Shown: one piece after another, positions 56,501 through 64,000 of the stretch
Position numbering within the stretch: the stretch's first letter is position 1
Layout of the letters: each line of letters opens with the position of its first letter
From: Halichondria panicea
Taxonomy: Eukaryota; Porifera; Demospongiae; Suberitida; Halichondriidae
Direction: 5' to 3'
Length of the DNA stretch: 64,000 nt
Assembly: GCF_963675165.1 (NCBI RefSeq)
Contig: NC_087388.1
Coordinates: 372,001 to 436,000, forward strand
Notes under the pieces: generated by a model
Seen by the model: the letters and a program-made list of their open reading frames with translations, nothing else
Database searches by the model: none
Told to the model about the DNA's origin: nothing
Made by a program: the position numbers and the translations under genes

Positions 56501-59482
56501 GGTACCAGTTATTCCATTCCGTGTGTTTTGGTACCTATTTTGCCTGTTGGCTATATCACTTGCCTTACTGTTTTAAGTTATTCGTATCGTCTGCCTCTGG
56601 TAAATACATGTACTAAGATTATCAAATTCAGCATAAATTCTAATCTGTACTTCTACCATATGTAGCAATTCAATGAGCTGGTCCCCATTATCCAAACCTT
56701 CACCATTGGCAGTTCTGAAGTTGATCAAATGGTAAGACAAGCAAGTTATGTACCGTATATCCACGGAAATAATTGATCGCATTTTTTCAAGATAAAAAAT
56801 AGTGAATTGCATTTAATTACAGACGTACAATTATACTGTCACGGCTCCACTATTCTTATGCCCCGCCCCCTCACAGATCATTCGTATCGACAGTATTATC
56901 TGTGCCCTGGAGGAAGAGTTTTCAGAGAGAACAGGAACACCTCTAAGGTATGTGTGAGGTGTGTGAGGTGTGTGAGGTGTGGAGGGTGTATATACAGAGA
57001 GAACAGGAACACCTCTAAGGTATCCGTACATGTGGTGTGTGTGTGGTGTGTGGTGTGTGTGTTGTGTGTGTGGGTACATGCATGTATATACAGTGTGTAT
57101 GTGTCCTCCGCCAACATTATTTGGAGCTTTTATTAATTTTCAACTTGATTCACTACACGACAGATTGTACATGTTCAAATTGAGTGCTAATATTTTTTAA
57201 GCCAAAAATCCATTTTGATAGCATGAGTGATCTAATCGTATTGGGATTATGCTTGCTTCTATACTAACCCCCCCCCCCCCCCTACAGGGAGCGCACATCC
57301 ATTACCCAGTCGGACACTCAAGACGAATTCTCATCGTCCCCTGAGCATCAACAACTCTCTACCGTCATAGAACAAAGTACCAGCAATCGCTCCAGTAGGC
57401 ACGCATCTCCCGCCCTGCCCACACCGGGAATGGGTGTGGTCTCACCTAAGGGGGTGGGGTCTCCAGAGAGAGCCATTAGCCCGAGTGCCTCTGATGAGCC
57501 CACCTCTGAGGATTCAGAGATTAAACTTCGTTCTGGAGCTAGCAGTAGAACAAGCCTGAGAATGTCGTTAAAGAAGTTGATATCACCGGAAGAGCTAGAG
57601 AAAGTACTGTCACCAGAAGAGCTGAAACATGTGCTGGGGGAAATGGAAATGGTGAGAAAGAGATTGTTATTAATTGTGTGAGAGTCACATTTTTCACAAA
57701 TTAGCAATTTTTTGTGAATTTTGCACATAATATTTTTGCTATGTAGTACAGTAGTTGAAATGTACGTAGATGTGTAATTCTGTGCATGTACTACCATTAG
57801 TAACCACACCCCTAACCCCACCACATACACACACTTAGGAGGACGATGCTCAAACAGCATCTGTCCACTCTTCCTCCAGTCACAAATCCACGCCCATCAC
57901 GTCGCCCATCCACGAAGAGCACACCTCCACTGGAACCCCTCCTCCAGCCATGCCTCTGTTTCCCAGTGATACTACTCCCCCTACAGGTGTACCCAATGCC
58001 CCGCCCCCTCCTCCACTGTTTCCCGGGATACCCGGAGCACCGCCCCCTCCACCACTGTTTCCCGGGGTCCCTGGAGCTCCGCCCCCTCCACCTCTATTCT
58101 CCGGCTCGGGACCACCTCCCCCGCCCCCTCTTGGTGGTGGCTTCTCATTCGCCTCTCTATGTACGTAATTGTCTGTGTCATTTTATGTGATGAAACAATT
58201 TTTAATAATTATTGACGTCTGTGAGTTTGAAAGTAAACATCTACTATAAATAACAGTATAACTATTTTATTATTGATGCTCTTTACCCATTTCAGTACCC
58301 CCTAAAAAGATTCCTACCCCTGGCGTAAAGTTGAGGAAGATTCACTGGGACCCTCTCAAACCACAGATTGTGAGTATAGCCCCGCCCACACTCCACCCAC
58401 TGGCATCCTGTCTTGATCTACCATTCATTATTATATTGTTTTGATCTATGTCAATAATTCATTTATCATGTGATACGACTTTCTTAGAGCTACGTGAGCA
58501 AAAAATCGAGTTATAGTTATAGCAATTAAGCAAGATTATGGACAGAAAAATTTTATTAATTTCGTTTTTGTGTGACACACTCGTGTGCCCTCAGGTGATG
58601 GAGAGTGGGTGGATGGAGTGGGGGAAGAATGACAAGATACCCAGCATCAATCTGAAGGATCTGGAGAATCTGTTCGGAGTGGATAAGGACAAGGACAAGA
58701 AAGCAACACCAAGTGAGAGAACATGCATAGCGCTCGCTACAGGTTCTCTATTACCCGTCCTCTGCATTTTGAAATTACTAGAGTTGACTCTGTAACTAGA
58801 GTTCTGATGGCCTAAATTCAACGATTTTCTGAAAGCTTAGAAGGAGCCCTTTCAGATGGTATGCTCAAATCCCAAATTTGAAATGGGTTATAATTTCCAA
58901 TTTTCAGAAAAAGACCGTGGCCCCTGGTATTTTTGGAAAAACAGACCAAAAATAGACTTTTGATTTTAACACATCATTTGAAAGGCCTCTCTCTAAGCTT
59001 TCAGAAAATCAGAAAATTTATGTTATTGGACCAACGGAACTAAAGTTATGGCCGTTCAAAGATGCTCTATTTAATGCTACAATTCATGCTAGTTCAAAGT
59101 ACACCATTAATTGTCATAGCTTTTGACGATTAGTAGATTTGTAGCTTATTCTGTCATTGTAGCTACTATAATTTATATGAAATGAAGCACAATACAGTTA
59201 GGATCAAAAGTTGTGGAGGTATTACTGTGTAGGGATTTAAGATGAGGTATAAAGTAGACTGTAGTGATCTTTCCATCCCCGTGCAGATTTGGTAAGAAAG
59301 ATTGAGATGAAGACTCTCCTGGACACTACCCGCAGTCGTAACATTGAGATCTTCCTCCCCACGTTCCCCTATCCCCTCGTGTCTCTGTCAAGTACGCTCG
59401 ACAAGCAGTTGAACGTTGTGACAGAGCCATCCGAGCTAGGGCTGGACCATGTCATTGCTCTCAAGAGGTGTGTGTACGTGTG

Positions 59483-59522
<40 letters not shown>

Positions 59523-62500
59523 GAGGGAGTGTGTGGAGTGTGGGTGGGGGCATTGCTCTTAGGCCGTGGGTAGTTTCGTTAAGTAATAGTCTTGAGAAAA
59601 AACATATTGTGTGAATGTCCCTAAGACCACAGTAACCATGCCTACGTTTAGCGCTTGTCTATTACCTACACCGCTCACTAAACTTCATAAATATAATTAT
59701 GCAGAATAATTGTGTGTACTGTACTGGAACTGGAAGTGACCCAAATAGCTAGTAATATCCCCCTGTCCCTCCCCTCCCTCAGATACCAGCCGACAATAGC
59801 TAGTAATATCCCCTTGTCCCTCCCCTTCCTCAGATACCAGCCGACAATAGCTAGTAATATCCCCCTGTCCCCCCTCTCCCTCAGATATCAACCCACTGAA
59901 GAGGAGAAAGAGATGTACAAGAAGTACGCTGGAGACAAGAATAACCTGCAGAATGGAGACATTTTTCTTGTCAAAGTGAGCAGTTGAATGCAACAGTTGG
60001 TTTATTGGAGGCTTCCTATTTATAGCAAGCATGATAATTATATCACTGTAATGACAAAGCTTCTGTCTACACATTGTACATGTATGCATATGATAAGCAC
60101 TGGCTGAATGTTCAACTTTTAAAATAAGGAATTTATGGGTGGCCAAACTTAGCTATAATTATACATGTAATATTTCAGCATGTGACTTTATTGTCTGCAC
60201 ATGACCCCCCACCCACTCCACCCCCCACAGCTGTGTGAGGTTCCGCTGCTCTCTATACGACTGGACCTCCTCTTCACCATCAGAGAGTTCCCTTCAAACT
60301 TTGAGGGATTTCAACCAGTAAGTGTTAGCTTGGTTCCGCGCAGTGTATGTATATGTACATAACGCTTTGCTAGATGTTGGTATTATGTACAATACCTCTC
60401 CTCTGACCCCCCCACACACACCTACCTACATGTAGCTAGTCTCCCCGCCACACTCACACACTCATCTAGTCTCCCCCCCACACTCTCACACACACCTAGT
60501 CTCCCCCCACACTCTCACACACACCTAGTCCCTAGACCTCGCCTGGCAGGCCACTCGAGAGCTGAAACACTCCAAACACTTTGTGGATGTGCTCTGTTAC
60601 GTGCTGGCAGTGGGCAACTACCTCAATGCTGGCTCACGACAAGGCGGAGCTTACGGGTTCAGACTGGCCATCCTACCAAAGGTCAGCTGACAGTCACATG
60701 ACCTGTGTGTGTGATTATATACATCCCTATATATACGCATTCCTTTTCACGCAAGTTTACTTAACTAGAATCTGTTCTCATTTGTTAGAAGCTGTTATTA
60801 AATCAAAACAATGTTGTTATATCAATAATTATTATTATTATATTGTTGCAGACAGTTTCATAATGTTTTGGGACTCTATTCAGCTATTGTAGTAGCGTTA
60901 TATAATTATAATTATAGTATACAGGTATATACAGTTATGTACAGTTGGCTTCTCTTTTGATGCAATGTGTGTGTACTACACACTGTATCCACCCACCCAC
61001 CCACACACACACACACTCCACACAGCTGGTCGAGTCGTACGGTCAGAATAAGAAGACGTCTCTCCTCCATTTCCTAGTGCAGCAGATACACAGTAAACAG
61101 CCAGAGCTACTGGACATGCCGGTCAATATGGAGGCCGTGGCCAAGTCATCAGACAGTCAGTAACTTACATGCACACCATCCATTGCCAACTGTCTACAAC
61201 TATTTAATGATTAGTTTGGCCAGCATGGGGTCACAAAGCTGAACAAGGTAAAAACTAACCAATTGTACAAATATCATAGCCTGTTGCTATCACTGCAGTG
61301 TGTATGAACACAAGTGTTTGTGTGGACAGCTACATCTAGGTTATACAAGGCTATGAAAATGTACACATTTGCTCATATTTTTACAGAGAGTACATTTTTG
61401 AAACTTTTGCTTTCTTTTTACAGTTTCCATCACTGGCATCTTGGCAGAATTGGAAGGTAAGATTGGTAGTATTAGCTGTTCTCTTCAAATAGTGTGTGTG
61501 TGCGTGTACACCCTTCAATGTGAAATTATTTAAGCTTATGGATTAACTGTGATACGCAACGTGCAGTGATGCAGAGGGAGCTTGATAAGATAGAGCGATA
61601 TGCCAACAAGGTTGTAGAGCAGTCCAAGATGGACAAGAAGACAGCTGACAAGCTCCTCAAAGACGTCAAGGTCAGTAGCTGCTAGCTTCTACAGGTAGTC
61701 ACTACATGTATGTGTACCAGTAGAGAAGTTTAAAGTCTGTATACATGTACATGCATGTAAAATTAAAATTACCTTTTTTTTACAGGGTTTTGTGAAGCAG
61801 TATCGCGAGGAGCTGACCAACCTGGATAGCAAGGGACATGAAATGAACGAGAACTATAGAGAGCTTCTGGTATGCTGTTAATTAGAATTAGAATATTGGA
61901 ATTTGCCTTAGGGCACGTGTTCTGTGTAGGTAGACATGTTCTGTTTTATGAGCTTTTACAGCTACTAAAAATTCACTGTCCAAAAATCAATTTCTTATGA
62001 CTACTTACCGCCCCCTCATCTTCCACACTTAGAAACAATTCGGTGAGCCCCCCAATACTGACTCGGAGGATTTCTTCTCACAAGTGGCCAAATTTTTGAC
62101 TCAGTTCAAGCGTGTCTCACTGGAGCTGTACCCACCACCACCTCCCAGGTGAGTTAGGTCATGTAACCACCACCTCCCGGGTGAGCTAGGTCATGTGACT
62201 CACGTGGCTCAGAGCTTCGTATGCATAGTGTGTGTACAATACATACATTGTACATTTGCATTGAGTCCATCACCTAGCTGAGCATTAATTTTTAATTGCT
62301 GTTCCTTTGAACTCTTTCCAGCCTGCTCTTTTAGCAAGCACACACTAATCAATACACTGTACATGTATCACACACACACACACACTCACACCCACACACA
62401 CACCCACACACACACACTCACACACACACACACTCACACACACACACTCACACACACACACACACACGCACGCACGCACACACACACACTCACACCCACA

Positions 62501-63330
62501 CACACACCCACACACGCACACTCACACACACACACACTCACACACACACACGCACACACACACACGCACACACACACACACACACACTCACACACACACA
62601 CACGCACACACACACACACACATACACACGCACACACACACGCACACACACACAGTCCAAAGGTGGAGAGAAGACCTCCTACTATAATGATCGCAAATAA
62701 ACTAGTGGCCATCGACGAAGTTGACGGTACACCTCCAATGATGACAAGTCTGGTACGTGTTGCTTGCCCTGTATACCATATAAGGAGTTAGCAAGAAACG
62801 ATGACTGTGTGTGTATGTGTTTCTAACTGTTTTTGCATAATACATACAACTTACCGTGCCATTAGTATAATTATAACGAGTACTTTGACATTACCTGCTT
62901 CACCTGCAGTCCGTGCCCTCAATTGTACAGTCTCCCTCGACTGACTCACTCAGCAACAAGACCAGGCCTAAGGTACAACCACGTACATGTACATGACTGT
63001 AGTTTCTATGGCACCGTGTACATATAACTGTCCAGTGCTTATACTCTCTCCCTTTCTTTCCAATATCCCCCACTGCTTCTCCACTGTAGCATGTGTATGT
63101 ATAGTATGTTGCAGCAATCACACACACACACAAGTAATTGACCCCCCCCCCCCCACACACACACACACACACACTAGTATTGACCCCCCCCACACACACA
63201 CACACACTAGTATTGACCCCCCCCCCACACACACACACACACACTAGTATTGACCCCCCCCCACACACACACACACACTAGTATTGACCCCCCCCCACAC
63301 ACACACACACACACTAGTATTGACCCCCCC

Positions 63331-63364
<34 letters not shown>

Positions 63365-63738
63365 CTCACATCGTCACCACCCTCAACCAAGTGGGCCCTA
63401 ACCTGAGGACTCCACACAGAGGGAGGAGCACAATACAGAGAAACCAACTCAAACCAAAGGATGGCTACCTCGAAAAGCTCACCAAAGACGGAAAGAAATG
63501 GAAGAAGAGATATTTTGAACTAGAATCAAGCAACCTTCACTACTACGAAGGAAAGGGACAGAAATATAGCGACACTATTAAGCTGTATTGTGTTCCCGTC
63601 AAGTTGAGCTCGGATGATCGTAAAATTGTGACGATTGAGACAGACAAGAGGGTGTGGTCTTTGAGAGCCGAAAATGAACATACAGCTGAAGAATGGTTGA
63701 CTGCTCTGCAGACGCATAGTCAGGGCACAGCTAGATAG
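48096..63738 (+). CDS. PH-domain formin (PHCF type) with FH1 and FH2, 29 exons
   Basis: Formins nucleate and elongate unbranched actin filaments; FH1 recruits profilin-actin and dimeric FH2 caps the barbed end. The 29 exons give about 1,335 residues with all phases consistent. Start ATG 48096 (MDHK|NGLTNPLSQEEIEKQKAEL) was chosen because its donor GTAAGT joins in phase to exon 49035-49106. Order: short coil, PH-like domain 1 (about 30-150), PH-like domain 2 (about 240-350), disordered linker with a helical segment (350-660), FH1 (about 690-765), FH2 (about 770-1155), Ser/Pro linker, and C-terminal PH domain (about 1235-1330). The usual GTPase-binding/DID module and DAD are not seen. The layout fits the pleckstrin-homology-containing formins described for invertebrates, as recalled from formin phylogeny work. 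PH domains suggest phosphoinositide or membrane targeting, an inference. Confidence 0.9.
49035..53584 (+). CDS. Formin exons 2-6: first PH-like domain
   Basis: Exons 49035-49106, 49468-49635, 50643-50735, 53170-53250 and 53392-53584. The domain reads as alternating strands ending in a helix: LFNFSVYKWSKGRTVQRLIL, FDFQSKTLSSIQHG, KKVTFTEITSYQSE, DGLRLTIQFSSQNEYELDA and EDKNKMCRLLEAVMRSM. That is a PH-type fold pattern (seven strands and a capping helix), though the sequence is not a classic PH. A Pro/Thr-rich linker follows (VPSPTPYPAEVEQVPTTTTT). Two acceptors (49467 and 50642) are fed by CA microsatellites. The 2.4-kb intron before 53170 holds several inverted-repeat elements. Confidence 0.8.
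49379..49467. repeat. CA microsatellite at splice acceptor
   Basis: CA tract with CACTCA and CCCCC interruptions ending in the acceptor cacacacag of formin exon 49468-49635. Confidence 0.95.
50507..50642. repeat. CA microsatellite at splice acceptor
   Basis: About 135 bp of CA with CACTCA interruptions running straight into the acceptor of formin exon 50643-50735. Confidence 0.95.
51240..52180. repeat. Three copies of a dispersed repeat around a TTAA-flanked element
   Basis: Related copies near 51258-51360, 52005-52077 and 52085-52178 share ttcgctttg, gtagtaggagacgctcgttt-type sequence, ttgctgcaaa and gggaggagctgg. The first two flank the element at 51406-52001. Formin intron 4. Confidence 0.7.
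51406..52001. mobile_element. TTAA-flanked inverted-repeat element, 596 bp
   Basis: Ends ggttgcggtaaacagtttgc and gcaaacggttgaccgtaacc are inverted, with the similarity running about 40 bp (into tcatgaataat). Both ends are bordered by TTAA (51402-51405 and 52002-52005), the target duplication typical of piggyBac-type transposition. No transposase frame inside, so it would be non-autonomous. Formin intron 4. Confidence 0.7.
52393..52505. mobile_element. Fold-back element, 113 bp
   Basis: gttagaacatg at the left pairs with catgttctaac at the right, and ggtatctatggttatagtgtcc-type sequence pairs with ggacactataacacatagat. The centre is ccctcgggctaaagccctcgag. Nearly the whole element folds on itself. 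Formin intron 4. Confidence 0.75.
52550..52625. repeat. Family-A inverted-repeat element, partial
   Basis: Contains cagaaaatcataaaatcgtt and gaaattggatccacggaatt, the right arm of family A. Confidence 0.75.
52697..53043. mobile_element. Composite nested fold-back element, 347 bp
   Basis: Outer arms 52697-52747 (gccagttgtgttgctaaaca...) and 52993-53043 are inverted over 51 bp with about four mismatches. Inside are two further inverted repeats: tgtacagttcaacttttg with its complement (about 52777-52830) and a long one centred near 52926 (attagatgcacggctgatgt with its complement). A third partial outer arm (agacaagcttgctccagcat) lies at 52853. The structure looks like two related elements fused. 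Formin intron 4. Confidence 0.82.
53760..55702 (+). CDS. Formin exons 7-10: second PH domain
   Basis: Exons 53760-53910, 54137-54194, 55198-55362 and 55636-55702. They encode KKGHSAKFMLWAKRWLRVCE, GELMYYKPDDIE, NALNIIPLTPGVTEVKKISH, NQFNVNLSGSNRVFNFRA and NEWCEAIQNGCYKRRES. The closing W in the last helix and the RW-x-RV-x-x-GELMYY hairpin are typical of PH domains. The 1-kb intron between the second and third exons is almost entirely family-A inverted-repeat elements. Confidence 0.85.
53938..54014. repeat. Family-B element, left half only
   Basis: Begins taccgtatagtgggtaattt, then gtgaatttcaccaagccgc. It lacks the right tip. Formin intron after exon 53760-53910. Confidence 0.65.
54234..54360. 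repeat. Family-A inverted-repeat element, right half
   Basis: Contains ccataaattggcaaataatt, tgacaccatttgaagggtct, ctttcagaaatcataaaatt and ggatccacagaattcaa. Confidence 0.75.
54406..54683. mobile_element. Family-A inverted-repeat element, full copy
   Basis: Tips tttcaacagccataa and ttatggcagctgaaa; inner arms tccgaaagcttagaaagagg and tctttctaagctttcagaaa. About 278 bp. Formin intron. Confidence 0.85.
54727..55153. mobile_element. Family-A inverted-repeat element with a nested insertion
   Basis: Same tips and arms as the neighbouring copy, but interrupted after cagccataacttca by a 121-bp insertion (54747-54867). Without the insertion and its duplicated target the copy is about 301 bp. Confidence 0.85.
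54747..54867. mobile_element. Nested 121-bp element with 5-bp target duplication
   Basis: Perfect 11-bp terminal inverted repeats CAGGGCTGCAT / ATGCAGCCCTG. It is flanked by cttca on both sides (54742-54746 and 54868-54872). The uninterrupted site (cataacttgagtaccgttga) is visible in the sister copy at 54414. G-rich and C-rich interior, no coding capacity. Confidence 0.85.
56067..57651 (+). CDS. Formin exons 11-14: linker region
   Basis: Exons 56067-56485, 56666-56731, 56878-56947 and 57288-57651. Basic, Ser-rich start (SSIIRRLTLRRASSPNDQ), a Lys-rich stretch (RTKKLKKRTQRSGSQ), then a helical segment (KDKGAKELLLMLRP, QFNELVPIIQTFTIGSSEVD, RIDSIICALEEEFSE) and a Ser/Pro-rich tail with repeated ISPEELEKVLSPEELKHVL. 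No GTPase-binding domain is recognisable; the helical segment may be an oligomerisation element. The donor end of exon 56878-56947 is duplicated 72 bp downstream. Confidence 0.83.
56923..57022. repeat. Duplication of exon 3' end and donor, 72 bp apart
   Basis: cagagagaacaggaacacct plus ctaaggtat occurs at 56923-56951 and 56995-57023. The first is the end of formin exon 56878-56947 with its donor; the second is a copy in the intron. Reading through to the second donor meets an in-frame TGA, so it is not productive. Confidence 0.9.
57839..58160 (+). CDS. Formin exon 15: FH1 proline-rich region
   Basis: Three near-identical repeats of the form PGAPPPPPLFPG followed by GSGPPPPPPLGGG, about 75 residues. 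Proline runs of 5-6 are profilin-binding sites in formins. Short compared with vertebrate diaphanous formins. The exon joins in phase 1 to LPPKKIPTPGVKLRKIHWDP at 58296. Confidence 0.92.
58296..62148 (+). CDS. Formin exons 16-26: FH2 actin-nucleating domain
   Basis: Exons 58296-58369, 58595-58712, 59287-59467, 59885-59975, 60231-60317, 60529-60681, 61026-61155, 61424-61456, 61567-61670, 61786-61869 and 62033-62148. Seen in order: KLRKIHWDPLKP (lasso start), EMKTLLDTTRSRNIEIFLP, the knob-type PTEEEKEMYKKYAGD, LFTIREFPSNF, the FH2 signature VGNYLNAGSRQGGAYGF, KTSLLHFLV, and the coiled C-terminal part KIERYANKVVEQSKMDKKTA to DFFSQVAKFLTQFKR. The acceptor of 59885 exists in three tandem copies 51 bp apart, and that of 60529 in about four copies 29-30 bp apart. 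Confidence 0.93.
58790..59062. mobile_element. Family-A inverted-repeat element, diverged copy
   Basis: Arms gattttctgaaagcttagaa and ctaagctttcagaaaatcag, centre with aatttgaaatgggttataat. About 273 bp. Formin intron inside the FH2 domain. Confidence 0.75.
59468..59560. repeat. GT microsatellite after donor
   Basis: The donor of formin exon 59287-59467 is GTGTGTACGTG and leads into a (GT)n tract with GGGTGGG interruptions. Confidence 0.9.
59745..59884 (+). repeat. Triplicated splice acceptor, 51-bp units
   Basis: Three tandem copies of a pyrimidine tract ending tccctcag followed by ATACCAGCCGACAAT-type sequence. AG sites are at 59781-59782, 59832-59833 and 59883-59884. Spacing is exactly 51 bp and the intervening sequence is open in the formin frame, so use of an upstream AG would insert 17 or 34 residues (YQPTIASNIPLSLPFLR per unit). 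Confidence 0.93.
60435..60528 (+). repeat. Repeated splice-acceptor segment, 29-30-bp units
   Basis: Units of ctagtctccccccacactct plus cacacacac with AG sites at about 60439, 60469, 60499 and 60528. Only the last gives the right phase for formin exon 60529-60681. Confidence 0.88.
62369..62655. repeat. Long CA microsatellite at splice acceptor
   Basis: About 287 bp of CA with CACTCA and CGCA interruptions, ending in the acceptor of formin exon 62656-62752. Confidence 0.97.
62656..63738 (+). CDS. Formin exons 27-29: C-terminal PH domain
   Basis: Exons 62656-62752, 62910-62972 and 63364-63738 (stop TAG). A classic PH domain: KDGYLEKLTKDGKKWKKRYF, ELESSNLHYYEGKG, DTIKLYCVPV, KIVTIETDKRVWSLRAEN and HTAEEWLTALQTH. 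The K-x-G-Y/W-L-x-K and K-K-W-K-K-R-Y-F start and the closing W are intact, and the basic beta1-beta2 loop favours phosphoinositide binding (inference). No diaphanous autoregulatory motif was seen before it. Both outer exons begin directly after CA microsatellites. Confidence 0.9.
63128..63363. repeat. Minisatellite of (C)n(CA)n units at splice acceptor
   Basis: Six units of 33-49 bp, each attgacc(C)n(CA)n followed by ctagt. The last CA run ends in the acceptor of the final formin exon. Confidence 0.95.
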
Positions 63739-64000
63739 AATAGAGGTGTGGTTTATTTATTTATTCATGCATGCACACATGATTTTTTTATCTTTAATTA
63801 ATATAAATATAGAGAATATACATTCTCTTGCTACTTATTATAGCTGATTTATTATCGAGTGCCTAAATTTCACCATTAATTAATTTTTGGGTTTTTATTA
63901 ATTCGGCAAAAAATGTTTTGACGATTATTATATTCAGCGGAAAAAATACAGTATACATCGTATAGTGTATATCATTTATAATACGCATGACTCATATAAT
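63739..64000. other. Formin 3' flank
   Basis: AT-rich sequence after the formin stop codon, presumably 3'UTR and downstream flank. No further gene seen. The tail (aaaatacagtatacatcgta) weakly recalls a family-B tip. Confidence 0.6.

Noticed and set aside
57348..57860. 170-codon minus-strand frame opposite the formin linker
   Set aside because: It is antisense to real coding exons on the plus strand and runs across an intron. Low-complexity Ser-rich composition comes from the opposite strand.
61215..61246. Possible extra formin exon (tttggccagcatggggtcac) between 61155 and 61424
   Set aside because: No phase gives a sensible FH2 continuation: one frame meets TGA and another breaks the join to ISITGILAELE, whereas 61026-61155 joins directly to 61424-61456 in phase.
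62363..62791. Open frames made of His-Thr or Cys-Val repeats over the CA microsatellites (also near 1786-2417, 49354-49650, 50427-50762, 62900-63447)
   Set aside because: They are translations of dinucleotide repeats and disappear outside them. Real exons start at the CAG that ends each repeat.

Overview
The window is eukaryotic, intron-rich DNA with no bacterial features. It looks like an early-branching animal, most probably a demosponge. This is an inference from three things: a tandem family of intronless GABA-B-like class C receptors, a formin of the pleckstrin-homology (PHCF) type, and an invertebrate RNF213/mysterin homologue, all set among short introns full of CA/TG microsatellites and small inverted-repeat elements. 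No tRNA, rRNA, CRISPR array or viral gene was seen.

Layout. (1) Positions 1-28178, minus strand: about 52 coding exons of a giant RNF213-like AAA+ protein. The start codon is at 28178 and the gene runs off the left edge; about 4,470 residues are visible. The three Walker A sites and the flanking RNF213 signature peptides are present in the expected order. A canonical RING finger was not found where the vertebrate protein has one. (2) Positions 28179-30501: intergenic, with simple repeats and one perfect 61-bp tandem duplication. (3) Positions 30502-35698, minus strand: a 28-exon gene for an unrecognised protein of about 878 residues with an N-terminal coiled coil and C-terminal HEAT/ARM-type helices. 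(4) Positions 35839-47269, plus strand: three tandem, intronless GABA-B-like receptors. Copies 1 and 2 are intact and copy 3 carries a one-base frameshift. A fourth, internally deleted relic lies between copies 2 and 3. Copy 1 is head-to-head with gene (3), 140 bp apart, and this intergenic block was duplicated along with copy 3. (5) Positions 48096-63738, plus strand: a 29-exon formin of about 1,335 residues with two N-terminal PH-like domains, FH1, FH2 and a C-terminal PH domain.

The genes do not form a pathway. RNF213-type proteins act in ubiquitylation and lipid-droplet or pathogen defence, the receptors in extracellular amino-acid-type sensing, and the formin in actin assembly at membranes.

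The most unusual signals are in the non-coding sequence. CA microsatellites abut many 3' splice sites on the sense strand of three genes. Splice sites have been tandemly duplicated, including a triplicated in-frame acceptor inside the FH2 domain. There are at least two inverted-repeat element families with several copies each, and two insertions whose target-site duplications can be read against empty paralogous sites. Exon borders were read by eye from GT/AG signals and reading-frame continuity and may be off by a few bases.
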